From Alcaligenaceae bacterium (GTDB lineage: Bacteria > Pseudomonadota > Gammaproteobacteria > Burkholderiales > Burkholderiaceae_B), in NCBI GenBank assembly GCA_947380655.1, contig CANCRX010000027.1, positions 1-38,466 of the forward strand: DNA of 38,466 bases, read 5' to 3'. Position numbers and translations under genes: made by a program. This document shows, in pieces, positions 1 to 7,811 of this stretch. Each line of letters opens with the position of its first letter. Position 1 is the stretch's first letter. The notes below the pieces were generated by a model. That model did not search any database, was not told the origin of the DNA, and was given only the letters and a program-made list of their open reading frames with translations.

Positions 1-817
1 ACTGCGGATCGTCGGTCAACTCCGGACAACCTATTACAGGACAAAAATCACGCCAAAGCCTGTCACTCCCGACAGCTAAGGCCAAATCGCGTGTCTGCGT
101 ATGGAATGTCTGATAGGGCAACAAAGCCTTATAGGCGGTTCCCATCGGGACTGGTATCTCACCTGTCGTGAAATATTGTCCAATCATCACACCCAGCAAC
201 GATAGCTGTCCCTCTAGCATGGAAATATCTACCGACTGACCCACACCTGTTTCTTGTTTGGCTCGCAAGGCAACCATGATGCCAAAGGCCGCATTCATCC
301 CTGCGGTCAAGTCCGCAATAGAAACCCCAGCACGCACACCGCTGCCGCCTGCCTCTCCGGTTGCACTGATCATGCCGCTTTCGGCTTGAACAATCAGATC
401 AAGTGCCGGACGATCCCGATAAGGTCCATCCTGACCAAACCCCGATATCGAACAATAAATAATCCCTGGATTGCGTTGGCGTGCCGTTTCGTAATCCAGG
501 CCTAAACGCTCAAGTGTGCCTGGACGGAAATTTTCCAGCACCACATCACTGCGCTCAACCATACGAAGAAAGGTTTCTTTGCCTTCTGGATTTTTCAGAT
601 CCAGAACAATGCCTTTTTTATTACGATGTAGTCCGATGAAATAGTCTGTCTCACCACCCGGTAATGGCGTACCCCAGGCACGTGCGATGTCTCCTTTTCC
701 GGGAGGTTCGATCTTGATGACCTCTGCGCCGTAATCGGCGAGCATGGTTGAGCAATAAGGTCCCGCTAAGGCGTGGCTCAAATCCAGGACTTTCAGACCT
801 TCTAAAGGCAGCTTCAT
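1..817 (-). CDS. Class III (CaiB/BaiF) CoA-transferase, partial
   Basis: The 272 residues visible are the N-terminal two-thirds of a family III CoA-transferase; the 3' end lies beyond the left window edge. The family moves CoA between two carboxylic acids through an enzyme-bound anhydride on an aspartate. Visible signatures are the opening GLKVLDLSHALAGPYCSTML, then ADYGAEVIKIEPP, the NKKGIVLDLKNPEG segment, VLENFRPGTLERLG, and PALDLIVQAESG near residues 137-148, whose Asp (about 140) matches the family's catalytic Asp. The start is the ATG at 817, 31 bases after the hydratase alpha-subunit stop, so it is probably the last visible gene of the same minus-strand operon. It plausibly activates the acid made by the upstream genes, or recycles CoA. 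The substrate cannot be read from the sequence. Confidence 0.9.
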   Translation of the reverse strand, partial: MKLPLEGLKVLDLSHALAGPYCSTMLADYGAEVIKIEPPGKGDIARAWGTPLPGGETDYFIGLHRNKKGIVLDLKNPEGKETFLRMVERSDVVLENFRPGTLERLGLDYETARQRNPGIIYCSISGFGQDGPYRDRPALDLIVQAESGMISATGEAGGSGVRAGVSIADLTAGMNAAFGIMVALRAKQETGVGQSVDISMLEGQLSLLGVMIGQYFTTGEIPVPMGTAYKALLPYQTFHTQTRDLALAVGSDRLWRDFCPVIGCPELTDDPQ

Positions 818-848
818 TAATTTTTTCTACACTTATTTCAAAGCAAAG

Positions 849-1523
849 TTAGGATGGATCAACTGGTAGTCCAGCACCAACCAGACAATCCCGCGTCACC
901 AGTTCAACGAGTTGCTCCTCACTGAGACTTTCAGTCTTCTCAGGTCTCATCGGCAACACCATCCAACGATAATCAGCAGTACTGTCAGCTACGCGGATTT
1001 CTGTTTGCTCTGACAGATTGACGCCCCATTCTGTTAATAAACCACGCGGATCTCGGACGGCGCGCGCCCGGTAAGCTTCCGACTTATACCAGGCTGGTGG
1101 ATAGCCAAGTAATTTGCGGGGATAACAAGAACATAAAGTACATACAACGAGGTTGTGAACCTCAGGCGTATTTTCGAGGATGCTGAGCGGGGGGGCACCA
1201 ATCATCGAGTAACCCATCGCTTCTGCAGCGGCAGTGCCGTCACTAAGAAGCAACTCTTTGTAATCCTTATCAAGCCAGGCTCTCACGACCATACGCGCAC
1301 CTTGCTCGGGGCTACCCTTTTGCGTATCAAGCTGGGTGCGTTGTAATTCTTCTAAGGTCACCACACCTTTCTTGATCAGCGCATTGACAACCAGATCCAG
1401 CGTGCGAAAACTTTCAGCCGAGGGAAAATGGTGACTATGAGCACCATCGCCATGATCGTGATGATGATCGTGATGGTCGTGGTCATGCTCATGATGTTCA
1501 TGATTTTCGTGTGTATGCGTCAT
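849..1523 (-). CDS. Nitrile hydratase alpha-type subunit (thiocyanate hydrolase gamma-like), His-rich N terminus
   Basis: This is the metal-bearing subunit of the nitrile hydratase / thiocyanate hydrolase family. The metal site is plain: VCTLCSCYP with Cys128, Cys131, Ser132 and Cys133. The Thr after the first Cys is typical of non-corrin cobalt enzymes, whereas iron enzymes usually have CSLCSC. Downstream PRKLLGYPPAWYKS and RDPRGLL-x-EWG match the family core. Unusually, the first 32 residues carry 16 His mixed with Asp and Glu, a likely metal-collecting tail. The ATG at 1523 overlaps the preceding stop in an ATGA, implying translational coupling. Gene order (beta N-half, beta C-half, alpha) matches scnB-scnA-scnC of thiocyanate hydrolase, but the amidase and CoA-transferases nearby favour an organic nitrile. 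The family is sure; the substrate is open. Confidence 0.9.
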   Translation of the reverse strand: MTHTHENHEHHEHDHDHHDHHHDHGDGAHSHHFPSAESFRTLDLVVNALIKKGVVTLEELQRTQLDTQKGSPEQGARMVVRAWLDKDYKELLLSDGTAAAEAMGYSMIGAPPLSILENTPEVHNLVVCTLCSCYPRKLLGYPPAWYKSEAYRARAVRDPRGLLTEWGVNLSEQTEIRVADSTADYRWMVLPMRPEKTESLSEEQLVELVTRDCLVGAGLPVDPS

Positions 1524-1837
1524 GACTCTATTCTCTCGATCCAGTGTTCATATATCTCTATCAGCAGCGACGCGTTCTGGCCATGTTCGCTACCCCATAG
1601 TTCATCTAATTTAAAAGCAACGTGATATAGATTTTTTTTATCTGCCGGCTTGCCAAACGCAAGTTGCTCGGGATTTGCAAACGCACCGAAGTGACGCACG
1701 ATCGTTCCTGTATGCCCACGAACATAAGCAGGTGTCCGAATATGGCACGGACCATCTTTTTCTGGCCACTTTAATGGGATTCTCACCCGGTCACCAGGCC
1801 TGAATATGGGAGGGGTGGCAATAGTGGCGCTACTCAC
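1520..1837 (-). CDS. Nitrile hydratase beta C-terminal-half subunit (ScnA-like)
   Basis: This 105-residue protein corresponds to the C-terminal half of nitrile hydratase beta, an SH3-like barrel. It opens with FRPGDRVRI and carries HIRTPAYVRGHTGTI, the HxRxPxYxRGxxG signature of this domain, then NLYHVAFKLDELWG, the usual YxVxFxxxELWG segment. In classical nitrile hydratases this domain is fused behind the beta N-terminal domain; here it is a separate gene, as in thiocyanate hydrolase and toyocamycin nitrile hydratase. The start is GTG at 1837, overlapping the upstream stop as GTGA, with GAGGAG a few bases upstream as ribosome binding site. Its own stop overlaps the alpha-subunit ATG. It likely packs on the alpha subunit and helps hold the oxidised cysteines. 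Confidence 0.87.
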   Translation of the reverse strand: MSSATIATPPIFRPGDRVRIPLKWPEKDGPCHIRTPAYVRGHTGTIVRHFGAFANPEQLAFGKPADKKNLYHVAFKLDELWGSEHGQNASLLIEIYEHWIERIES

Positions 1838-2142
1838 AAGAGCTCCTCGGCATCAACATAGCCTTTTTCAACCAAAATAGAAGTGATTGAACGTAACCAC
1901 CTCTCGTAATACTGCATGTTGAAATACTCATCACGTGGGATCGACTCAACGCCACGCCGGAGTTCATCAGTCAGAAGAATTTTCTTCGCGCCCAGCAAAA
2001 CTCGTAAAGCATCTACACGTGCACCAAAATCCTCGGGATCTATATGCTCGTCATCGCGGCAAATTTTTTCAGTGAGGTATTCGTCGCGCCCACCCAGATC
2101 ATGGTGATTGGCATTTTTGTAAGGATCATCTTTCATGTTCAT
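1834..2142 (-). CDS. Nitrile hydratase beta N-terminal-half subunit (ScnB-like)
   Basis: This protein of about 102 residues matches the helical N-terminal half of nitrile hydratase beta. NHHDLGGRDEY resembles the family's opening HDlGG motif, and DEYFNMQYYERWL followed by EKGYVDAEEL is the conserved YYERW...LVEKGxx region. The CoA-transferase stop and this ATG overlap as TGATG. An in-frame GTG at 2145 and ATG at 2136 are alternative starts. Small cobalt-insertion activators of this family (P14K/P15K type) are homologous to the same domain, so a chaperone role is an alternative. However, no other gene here could supply the beta N-half, so a structural subunit is more likely. Confidence 0.82.
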   Translation of the reverse strand: MNMKDDPYKNANHHDLGGRDEYLTEKICRDDEHIDPEDFGARVDALRVLLGAKKILLTDELRRGVESIPRDEYFNMQYYERWLRSITSILVEKGYVDAEELL

Positions 2143-3530
2143 CACTCCATTACCTTCAAATTTTCAGCCACATCAAAATCGATCTCACCTAGTGCTTTGA
2201 CTTCTTCAGCTGAAAAACCAGGTGCGACCGCCTCAAGCACAAAGCGGCCGTCCACCCAGTGCAAAACAGCGAGATCCGTCACCAGCCAATCCACGCATTT
2301 TCTACCTGTCAGCGGATATTTACATTGGCGAGGTAATTTAGTTCGTCCCTTGCTATCGGCATGCTCCATCACAATGATGAGCTCAACTTCACCTGATATC
2401 AGATCCATCGCACCACCGATACCGCCGCGCTTGGCATCCGTAATGCTCCAGTTCGCAACGTTACCCTCACGGTCAACCTCATAGGCACCAAGAATAACGG
2501 TATCGATATGACCGCCTCGTGCCATTTCAAAGGAAGTCACACTTTCGAAAAACGAAGTCCCTGGTATGGCTTCAACAAACTGCCCGCCGGCATTAAAAAC
2601 ATCCGGATCCACCGCATCACCAGAAACGATCCCGCCATAGCCCAGTACACCATTCTCAGCATGCAACCACACTCCGCGGCCCTCAAGAAAATTAGAGACT
2701 TGAGTGGGTATACCGACACCCAAATTGACATAGGTATCATTGCGCACAATTTTCGCTGCATTTTTAGCGATGCCGTTACGGGTTAAAGCTTGCTTGCCGT
2801 TATAGGTTCTCGCGCTATCAGCCGGACGTTTTTCAGCACGGGTTAAGGTTTTGACATCAATCGGGTCGGTAATTTTCAATACGCGCGAAACAAAAATTCC
2901 TGGCAGATCGATTAATTCAGCAGGTAACTCTCCGACCTCGACAATTTCTTCAACTTCGACAATCGCGATACGTGCGGCTTTTGCAAACGCTGTATTGAAA
3001 TTTGCACTGCCGCCACGAAACTGAACGTTGCCGGCACGATCTGCCCGATAAGCGCTAAGGAATGCAAAATCAACATTAATGGCATGCTCGAGCACATGCG
3101 GCTTACCATTGAAATAACGTACGTCCTTGCCCTCAGCTAAATCAGTATCCACTCCTGTCGGTGAATAAAACGCTGGGATCCCTGCTCCCCCCGCACGGCA
3201 GCGCTCGACCAGAATGCCCTGAGGGACGAGCTCAACTTCAAGCGTGCCTGCTGCGATTCTTCTCTCGCCCTCGGTCTGCATACCCGCTCTGATTGAGAAT
3301 GCTGCGACAAGTTTTTTAACCTGATTATTTTCAACGAGTAACTGACCCTTTTCACCGGGCGCGCCAAGTGAGTTACAGACCAGAGTTAAGTCTTTTGTAC
3401 CTTTGTCTCGCAACGCATAGATCAAAGTGTTGGGGAAACGGTGCGCTAGTCCAAAACCTGAGATCGCTACACTCGCGCCCTCTGGAATATCTGCGATGGC
3501 CTGTGCTGCAGTGGCAACTACCTTATCCAT
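2142..3530 (-). CDS. Fused alpha-beta 3-oxoacid-type (class I) CoA-transferase
   Basis: A single 462-residue chain holds both halves of a class I CoA-transferase, arranged like mitochondrial SCOT rather than as separate AtoD/AtoA-type subunits. The N-terminal half (about 1-225) has VAISGFGLAHRFPNTLI and GLVxR-like glycine-rich loops around residues 80-120. The C-terminal half (about 250-462) has NLGVGIPTQVSNF and HAENGVLGYGG, where Glu292 corresponds to the glutamate that forms the CoA thioester. GGAMDLISG follows as expected. A good Shine-Dalgarno (AAAGGA) precedes the ATG at 3530. The gene sits directly before the split hydratase genes and overlaps the first of them. Succinyl-CoA or acetyl-CoA is the probable CoA donor; the acceptor acid is not determined by sequence. 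Confidence 0.9.
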   Translation of the reverse strand: MDKVVATAAQAIADIPEGASVAISGFGLAHRFPNTLIYALRDKGTKDLTLVCNSLGAPGEKGQLLVENNQVKKLVAAFSIRAGMQTEGERRIAAGTLEVELVPQGILVERCRAGGAGIPAFYSPTGVDTDLAEGKDVRYFNGKPHVLEHAINVDFAFLSAYRADRAGNVQFRGGSANFNTAFAKAARIAIVEVEEIVEVGELPAELIDLPGIFVSRVLKITDPIDVKTLTRAEKRPADSARTYNGKQALTRNGIAKNAAKIVRNDTYVNLGVGIPTQVSNFLEGRGVWLHAENGVLGYGGIVSGDAVDPDVFNAGGQFVEAIPGTSFFESVTSFEMARGGHIDTVILGAYEVDREGNVANWSITDAKRGGIGGAMDLISGEVELIIVMEHADSKGRTKLPRQCKYPLTGRKCVDWLVTDLAVLHWVDGRFVLEAVAPGFSAEEVKALGEIDFDVAENLKVME

Positions 3531-3584
3531 ACAAATCCTTTACGTAATTAGTTCATTTTTAAGTTCAGTGCGATGACTGAAAAA

Positions 3585-4544
3585 TTATTCAAGTCTGATG
3601 TTCAGAATCTTGTTCAACTCAAACAACTCACGCTTTTCAGCAATCATGGCCGCGCGAAATGTTTGAGGATCAAGCAAAACAAGTTCCGAACCTGCCGCTT
3701 CAATTCTTGCACGTACTTGTGGTTGATTAAAGTATTTAACACTCTCTGTATAAAGTGTCTGAATGATGCTGTCAGGCGTACCGGCCGGCGCCAACAAGCC
3801 GTACCATGAGCCACTGACATCATTAATCCCTTGTTCAATTAAGGTAGGCAACTCGGGCAGTGCTTTGACACGTGACCGCGATGACACACCGAGCGCGCGT
3901 AGCTTTCCTGACTGAATATAGGGCAACATCGCAGAGAGATTCAAGAACGTCGCATCTACATGCCCACCCAGCATGTCGTTGACTACAGGGGCGGCTCCTT
4001 TATAGGGGACATGGGTCATTTTCACCTTAGCCTCCAATTGAAAAATCTCGCCTGTTATATGCGTTGGCCCAGCTGTGCCACTCGAGCCGTAAGTTAAGGA
4101 TTTAGTCTTTGCAAGCTCAACAAATTCTTTGACATTATTTACTTGTATATGTGGCGCGATGACCAACATATTAGGCACATCGATAATTTTTAATATCGGT
4201 GCAAATTCCTTAATACCATCGTAAGGAGGATTCGCACTAAAAACAGGAACAGCTGTATTCGGTCCCCCACTAGCGAGCAAGAGGGTGTAACCATTTGGAG
4301 CGGCTTTCGCTACAAATCCCGTTCCTATTGCACCGCTTCCACCTGGTTTAGCCTCCACCACAAAGGTCTGCCCGAGCGACTGCGTCAGACCATTCGCCAG
4401 CTCTCGCGCTATTTGATCGGCGGGCCCACCAGAGGGGTACGGGATAATGAGTTTGACTGGTTTATCAGGATAGGTTTGACCAATGGTCACGCAGGGCGCG
4501 AAGGCAAATAAATAAATGAAAGCTTGCAGAATTTTTTTCAACAT
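3585..4544 (-). CDS. Bug/TctC-family periplasmic solute-binding receptor
   Basis: This is a 319-residue extracytoplasmic receptor of the Bug (TctC) family that is greatly expanded in Bordetella-like bacteria. It starts with a signal peptide (MLKKILQAFIYLFAFAPCVTIG) and then shows family hallmarks: YPDKPVKLIIPYPSGGPADQIAR, LGQTFVVEAKPGGSGAIG, NGYTLLLAS, and HVPYKGAAPVVNDMLGG. Bug proteins bind carboxylates, amides or aromatic acids. The ATG at 4544 was chosen because it begins the signal peptide and has GGAG upstream; the reading frame stays open for 40 codons further. No TctA/TctB membrane subunits are nearby, so it is an orphan receptor, as most Bug proteins are. Its place inside the operon suggests that it captures the pathway substrate or a related acid. 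Confidence 0.92.
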   Translation of the reverse strand: MLKKILQAFIYLFAFAPCVTIGQTYPDKPVKLIIPYPSGGPADQIARELANGLTQSLGQTFVVEAKPGGSGAIGTGFVAKAAPNGYTLLLASGGPNTAVPVFSANPPYDGIKEFAPILKIIDVPNMLVIAPHIQVNNVKEFVELAKTKSLTYGSSGTAGPTHITGEIFQLEAKVKMTHVPYKGAAPVVNDMLGGHVDATFLNLSAMLPYIQSGKLRALGVSSRSRVKALPELPTLIEQGINDVSGSWYGLLAPAGTPDSIIQTLYTESVKYFNQPQVRARIEAAGSELVLLDPQTFRAAMIAEKRELFELNKILNIRLE

Positions 4545-4575
4545 CGTCTCCGTTATGCAAAGCGTAAATTTATAT

Positions 4576-5475
4576 TTACTCGCCTCGTGTTTCTGGCTCA
4601 ACGGGCTCAAAACGATAACCCTGCTCACTATTTCCTCGGACATAGCCGCAATGTGGCCAACCAAAGTGCACCGGCATAATCAAGGCATTTCGTTCAGCGG
4701 CACGTTTTAAAAATAAAGCGCGAGATGTACGAGCCTGCTCAGCATGCGCATCGATCCAGGTATTGACCTGCGGCATTGCGATCTGAAGCGGGCTATGCAT
4801 CACATCCCCCGCAAAAATCGCCTCTTGTCCCTCTGAACGGAATCTAAAATGGATCGACCCAGGTGTATGACCGGGCATCGCCTCTGCCTCCAGACAACCT
4901 GCGACGAGATCACCATCATCGATGAAATCAATCAGACCAGCTTCATAGAGTGGCAAAACGCTATCTTCAAAAGATCCGCTGATAACGCCTTTGTCACCAT
5001 TTTTATACGCAGCATGCGCCGCCTCGAAATCTACTCTTGGCATCAGGTGACGGGCGTTCGGGAAGGTGGGTTGCCAAGTCCCATCTACCATTTTCGTCCC
5101 CCACCCCACATGATCTGGATGAAAGTGGGTAACTACCACGTGTGTCACATCTTTTGGATCTGCGCCTGCGGCTGAGAGCCATAAGGGAGTGAGCGTATTA
5201 AGCATATTCATACGCTCAGAGGCACGTTTCTTATGGTTACCGACTCCCAGATCAATCACGATTACTTTGTCGTCCATATGCATGACCCAAAGTTGCATCG
5301 CGACGATAAAGCGCTCTAATTTGATGTTGTAGTGATGCGGAGCCAGCCAAGATAAATGCGGTTTGATCTCTCGCACATCAAGTTCTGGAAATACGAAATC
5401 TGCAGCGTGTGTCGGACCGCTGTATTCGATCACGTTATAGATTTTTGCTTTACCTACGTGGCGTGAATAAATCAT
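4576..5475 (-). CDS. Metallo-beta-lactamase-fold hydrolase
   Basis: This 299-residue MBL-fold enzyme has the dinuclear metal motif THFHPDHVGW (HxHxDH) near residues 113-122, preceded by VIDLGVGNHKKR. Later ligands lie in MPGHTPGSIHF (His) and IFAGDVMHSP (Asp), with MPVHFGWPH near the C terminus. The family includes lactonases, thioester hydrolases and other hydrolases; this subtype resembles N-acyl homoserine lactonase-like and generic MBL hydrolases of catabolic operons. There is no signal peptide, so it should be cytoplasmic. It lies between the EthD-like gene and the Bug gene, with short gaps. A lactone or CoA-thioester intermediate is a reasonable guess for its substrate, but the sequence does not prove it. 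Confidence 0.87.
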   Translation of the reverse strand: MIYSRHVGKAKIYNVIEYSGPTHAADFVFPELDVREIKPHLSWLAPHHYNIKLERFIVAMQLWVMHMDDKVIVIDLGVGNHKKRASERMNMLNTLTPLWLSAAGADPKDVTHVVVTHFHPDHVGWGTKMVDGTWQPTFPNARHLMPRVDFEAAHAAYKNGDKGVISGSFEDSVLPLYEAGLIDFIDDGDLVAGCLEAEAMPGHTPGSIHFRFRSEGQEAIFAGDVMHSPLQIAMPQVNTWIDAHAEQARTSRALFLKRAAERNALIMPVHFGWPHCGYVRGNSEQGYRFEPVEPETRGE

Positions 5476-5504
5476 TTTTGTCTCTTTTTATTTTTAATCG
5501 GAAA

Positions 5505-6230
5505 TTAATCTACTCGTCTGTACGTCAAGCGCCAACGCGTATCACGATTCATCCAGACACTTGGGCCAGCAGAAAATGTATTGCCACTCGGATCTGCTGT
5601 GAGTCTGCCTTTCATGAAATTTTCCGCAGCCTGCTCATTTTTAATACCGTACATGGCTAAAAACTGAGGCGAACCTGGAGCAGGATGTAAAAATTCACGC
5701 ATACACTGGTAACGCGCGCCGCTGATAAATCCATAGCCGTTCATTACTTCACCAACATGCGTTGTGTTGTAGAACGCATTGAATTGCGCTAATTCCGTTT
5801 CGCTCGCACCTGTTGCTGCATTCATGCCGACTAGATACATATAAGGTGCGTCACTGACTTTGGAGTCAGCAGGACTATTCAAAAGGTGTTGCCACATTAA
5901 CCGCCATTTTGTTTGACGTTGACGCCAAGCCGTTGGGCCGTCGCTATAGACTGGACGACCTTCAACCGGACCATCATTGCGCGCGATGTAGAGTAATGCG
6001 TCTTCATTGCTTTGGATGTCGTAGGCCGCGATAAATCTAGGTCCTCGCGCGCCCCTCGGATCGTCTTGCACCAGTTCATAGCGACGTCCTCTCAGAAAAC
6101 CAGGATTACCAGCTATCACCTCGGGACGATGGGTATTACTATAAAAAGCATTGAAATCCGCTACATCTGCAGCACTAGTATCAGCGGGAATATCCATGCC
6201 CACCCAGTAGGTGAAGATTGCGTCGCTCAT
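5505..6230 (-). CDS. Tandem EthD-like (dimeric alpha-beta barrel) domain protein
   Basis: This 241-residue protein is an internal duplication. The first copy (about residues 5-115) contains YWVGMDIP, then DFNAFYSNTHRPEVIAG, FLRGRRYEL and a closing GPTAWRQRQTKWRL. The second copy (about 130-241) repeats this as YLVGMNAA, QFNAFYNTTHVGEVMNG, FISGARYQC and GPSVWMNRDTRWRL. The FNxFYxxTHxxEV pattern is typical of EthD/ferredoxin-like stress-barrel proteins, which accompany ring or side-chain degradation and polyketide modification. The two copies would form an intramolecular pseudo-dimer. The second of two adjacent ATGs is preferred because it is better spaced from AAGGA. The exact function is unknown. 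Confidence 0.72.
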   Translation of the reverse strand: MSDAIFTYWVGMDIPADTSAADVADFNAFYSNTHRPEVIAGNPGFLRGRRYELVQDDPRGARGPRFIAAYDIQSNEDALLYIARNDGPVEGRPVYSDGPTAWRQRQTKWRLMWQHLLNSPADSKVSDAPYMYLVGMNAATGASETELAQFNAFYNTTHVGEVMNGYGFISGARYQCMREFLHPAPGSPQFLAMYGIKNEQAAENFMKGRLTADPSGNTFSAGPSVWMNRDTRWRLTYRRVD

Positions 6231-6243
6231 CATCAGTCCTTAA

Positions 6244-6648
6244 TCATCCAACCAATTTAAACATCGGTATTGCAGGGCCGTCTTCGCTTGGCTTGAACGT
6301 GACCTGCACCTTTTGTCCAACACGTATCGTATCCAGATCACAATCGACAATATTAGTGAGCATGGTCACGCCCTCATCGAGAGCGACGTAGGCGATTGCG
6401 TAAGGGGTTGGTCCAGACGCACGCGTCACGCTATAGCTATAAACCGTCCCCGCGCCTTTTGATTCTTTCCACTCGGTTTTGTCGCTGAAACAAAACGGAC
6501 ACAACGCACGTGGATAGTGATGATATTGACTGCAATCATTGCAGTATTTCAACAATAATTTTCCTTGCGTCGCCGCCTCAAAATAAGTCTCATCGCCATA
6601 ATTCAATTTAGGGGCGGAGATTTTTCTGTCTTTATAAGGTGTGCTCAT
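6244..6648 (-). CDS. DUF35-type OB-fold zinc-ribbon protein (thiolase partner)
   Basis: This 134-residue protein has an N-terminal helix region, a rubredoxin-like zinc ribbon (CNDC ... CPFC, about residues 32-50) and a C-terminal OB-fold that includes GAGTVYSYSV, IAYVALDEGVTMLTN and VGQKVQVTF. DUF35 proteins form obligate complexes with thiolase-like or SCP-x-like enzymes, for example in steroid side-chain retro-aldol cleavage and in acyltransferases such as PhlB/PhlC. It follows the thiolase-like gene by about six bases, the classical pairing. The ATG at 6648 is used because the N terminus then starts like other family members; the frame is open upstream but runs into the thiolase gene. It is likely the CoA-binding or structural subunit. 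Confidence 0.88.
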   Translation of the reverse strand: MSTPYKDRKISAPKLNYGDETYFEAATQGKLLLKYCNDCSQYHHYPRALCPFCFSDKTEWKESKGAGTVYSYSVTRASGPTPYAIAYVALDEGVTMLTNIVDCDLDTIRVGQKVQVTFKPSEDGPAIPMFKLVG

Positions 6649-6653
6649 CTCAT

Positions 6654-7811
6654 TTACTCCCTTTCCATAATCAGTGTGGCACTGCCATGGCGTGTGCTCA
6701 GTGAACCGCCTGTGCCATGGGCAAGTGCGATATCGCAATTTTTAACTTGAACCATTGGATGCGCTTCGCCACGCAACTGCCGCACGGCTTCAATGATCTT
6801 GGTGATACCACCACGGTTAACTGGATGGTTATTACATAATCCACCACCGTCGGTATTGAAGGGCAGCTTACCAACACCTGAAATCAAATTGCCATCCATG
6901 ACGAATTTTCCACCCTCACCTTTTTTACAAAAGCCAAGATCTTCCAGCGTCATAATCACGGTGATGGTAAAGCTGTCATAGATAGAGGCGTACTTGATGT
7001 CCTGTGGTGTGACACCTGCCTCGGCAAAAGCGATCGGACCAGAGCGCACAGCACCGGTGTAAGTAATGTCAACTTTGCCACCCATCTGTCCCTTGGGAGA
7101 CTCTCCAGCCCCGATGAGTTTCACAAGTGGTCGCTTTAAACTTTTAGCGATTTCTGGACTCACCACAATCACCGCACCACCGCCATCCGTTACTACACAG
7201 CAATCCATACGATGCAGTGGATCTGCGATCAAGGGGGAGTTAAGGACGTCTTGAACCGTAACTACTTTTTTAAGATATGCATTCGGATTGTGCTGTGCAT
7301 GCTGAGAGGCTGCAACCTTGACCCAGGCCATTTGCTCGTTCGTCGTACCAAACTCATACATATGACGCATCGCGGCCAAAGCATAAAGGTTGACGGTCAC
7401 AGGGCCATAAGGCATTTCAAACGGCGTATCCGGGATGGCTGAATCAAGCTCACGCACAATCGTCCCCGGCCTGCCAAATCCCGCACAGGTAATCAGCGCA
7501 ACACTGCACTTTCCAGCAGCAATCGCTTCTGCGGCATGAGCGACCAGATAGAGGTAGGACGACCCACCCGTATTGGTCGAGTCAGAATGCCTGACCGTCA
7601 AACCCATGTAGTCGATCATGTTGATGCCGCCCAACCCACCTGGCGCATCAGTGGAACAAAAATAGCCGTCCACATCATGGATAGTGAGTCCGGCATCTTC
7701 AAGTGCACCTTTTGCACATTCCGCATGTAATTGTGCAAGCGATTTGTTCTCAATCTTGCGCGCAGGGTGCTCAAATATTCCGGCGATATACGCCTTGCCT
7801 CGTATGCTCAT
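6654..7811 (-). CDS. Thiolase-like (SCP-x / lipid-transfer type) protein lacking the usual cysteines
   Basis: This 385-residue thiolase-fold protein opens with AYIAGIFEHPAR and has LHAECAKGALEDAGLT, VTDGGGAVIVV, and YDSFTITVIMTLEDLGFCKKGEGG, all typical of the SCP-x-like branch that pairs with DUF35. The segment holding the nucleophilic Cys in true thiolases reads TNTGGSSYLYLVAHAAEAI here (near 79-97), with Ser at the expected position. The second reactive Cys region reads ALAHGTGG. A histidine is kept in NNHP (about 329). In steroid aldolases of the Ltp2 type the cysteines are also missing and C-C cleavage is by retro-aldol chemistry. It may therefore be a retro-aldolase or retro-Claisen enzyme rather than a thiolase. 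It is the first gene of the leftward operon. Confidence 0.85.
   Translation of the reverse strand: MSIRGKAYIAGIFEHPARKIENKSLAQLHAECAKGALEDAGLTIHDVDGYFCSTDAPGGLGGINMIDYMGLTVRHSDSTNTGGSSYLYLVAHAAEAIAAGKCSVALITCAGFGRPGTIVRELDSAIPDTPFEMPYGPVTVNLYALAAMRHMYEFGTTNEQMAWVKVAASQHAQHNPNAYLKKVVTVQDVLNSPLIADPLHRMDCCVVTDGGGAVIVVSPEIAKSLKRPLVKLIGAGESPKGQMGGKVDITYTGAVRSGPIAFAEAGVTPQDIKYASIYDSFTITVIMTLEDLGFCKKGEGGKFVMDGNLISGVGKLPFNTDGGGLCNNHPVNRGGITKIIEAVRQLRGEAHPMVQVKNCDIALAHGTGGSLSTRHGSATLIMERE

Noticed and set aside
1428..1625. Plus-strand open frame rich in Met, Val and Ile
   Set aside because: It is the antisense of the His-rich tail; CAT/CAC codons read backwards give ATG/GTG. It has no independent support.
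849..2145. Firm assignment as thiocyanate hydrolase (scnBAC)
   Set aside because: The gene order fits, but the subunits are shorter and the neighbours (amidase, CoA-transferases, thiolase-like) fit organic nitriles better. Only the family is claimed.
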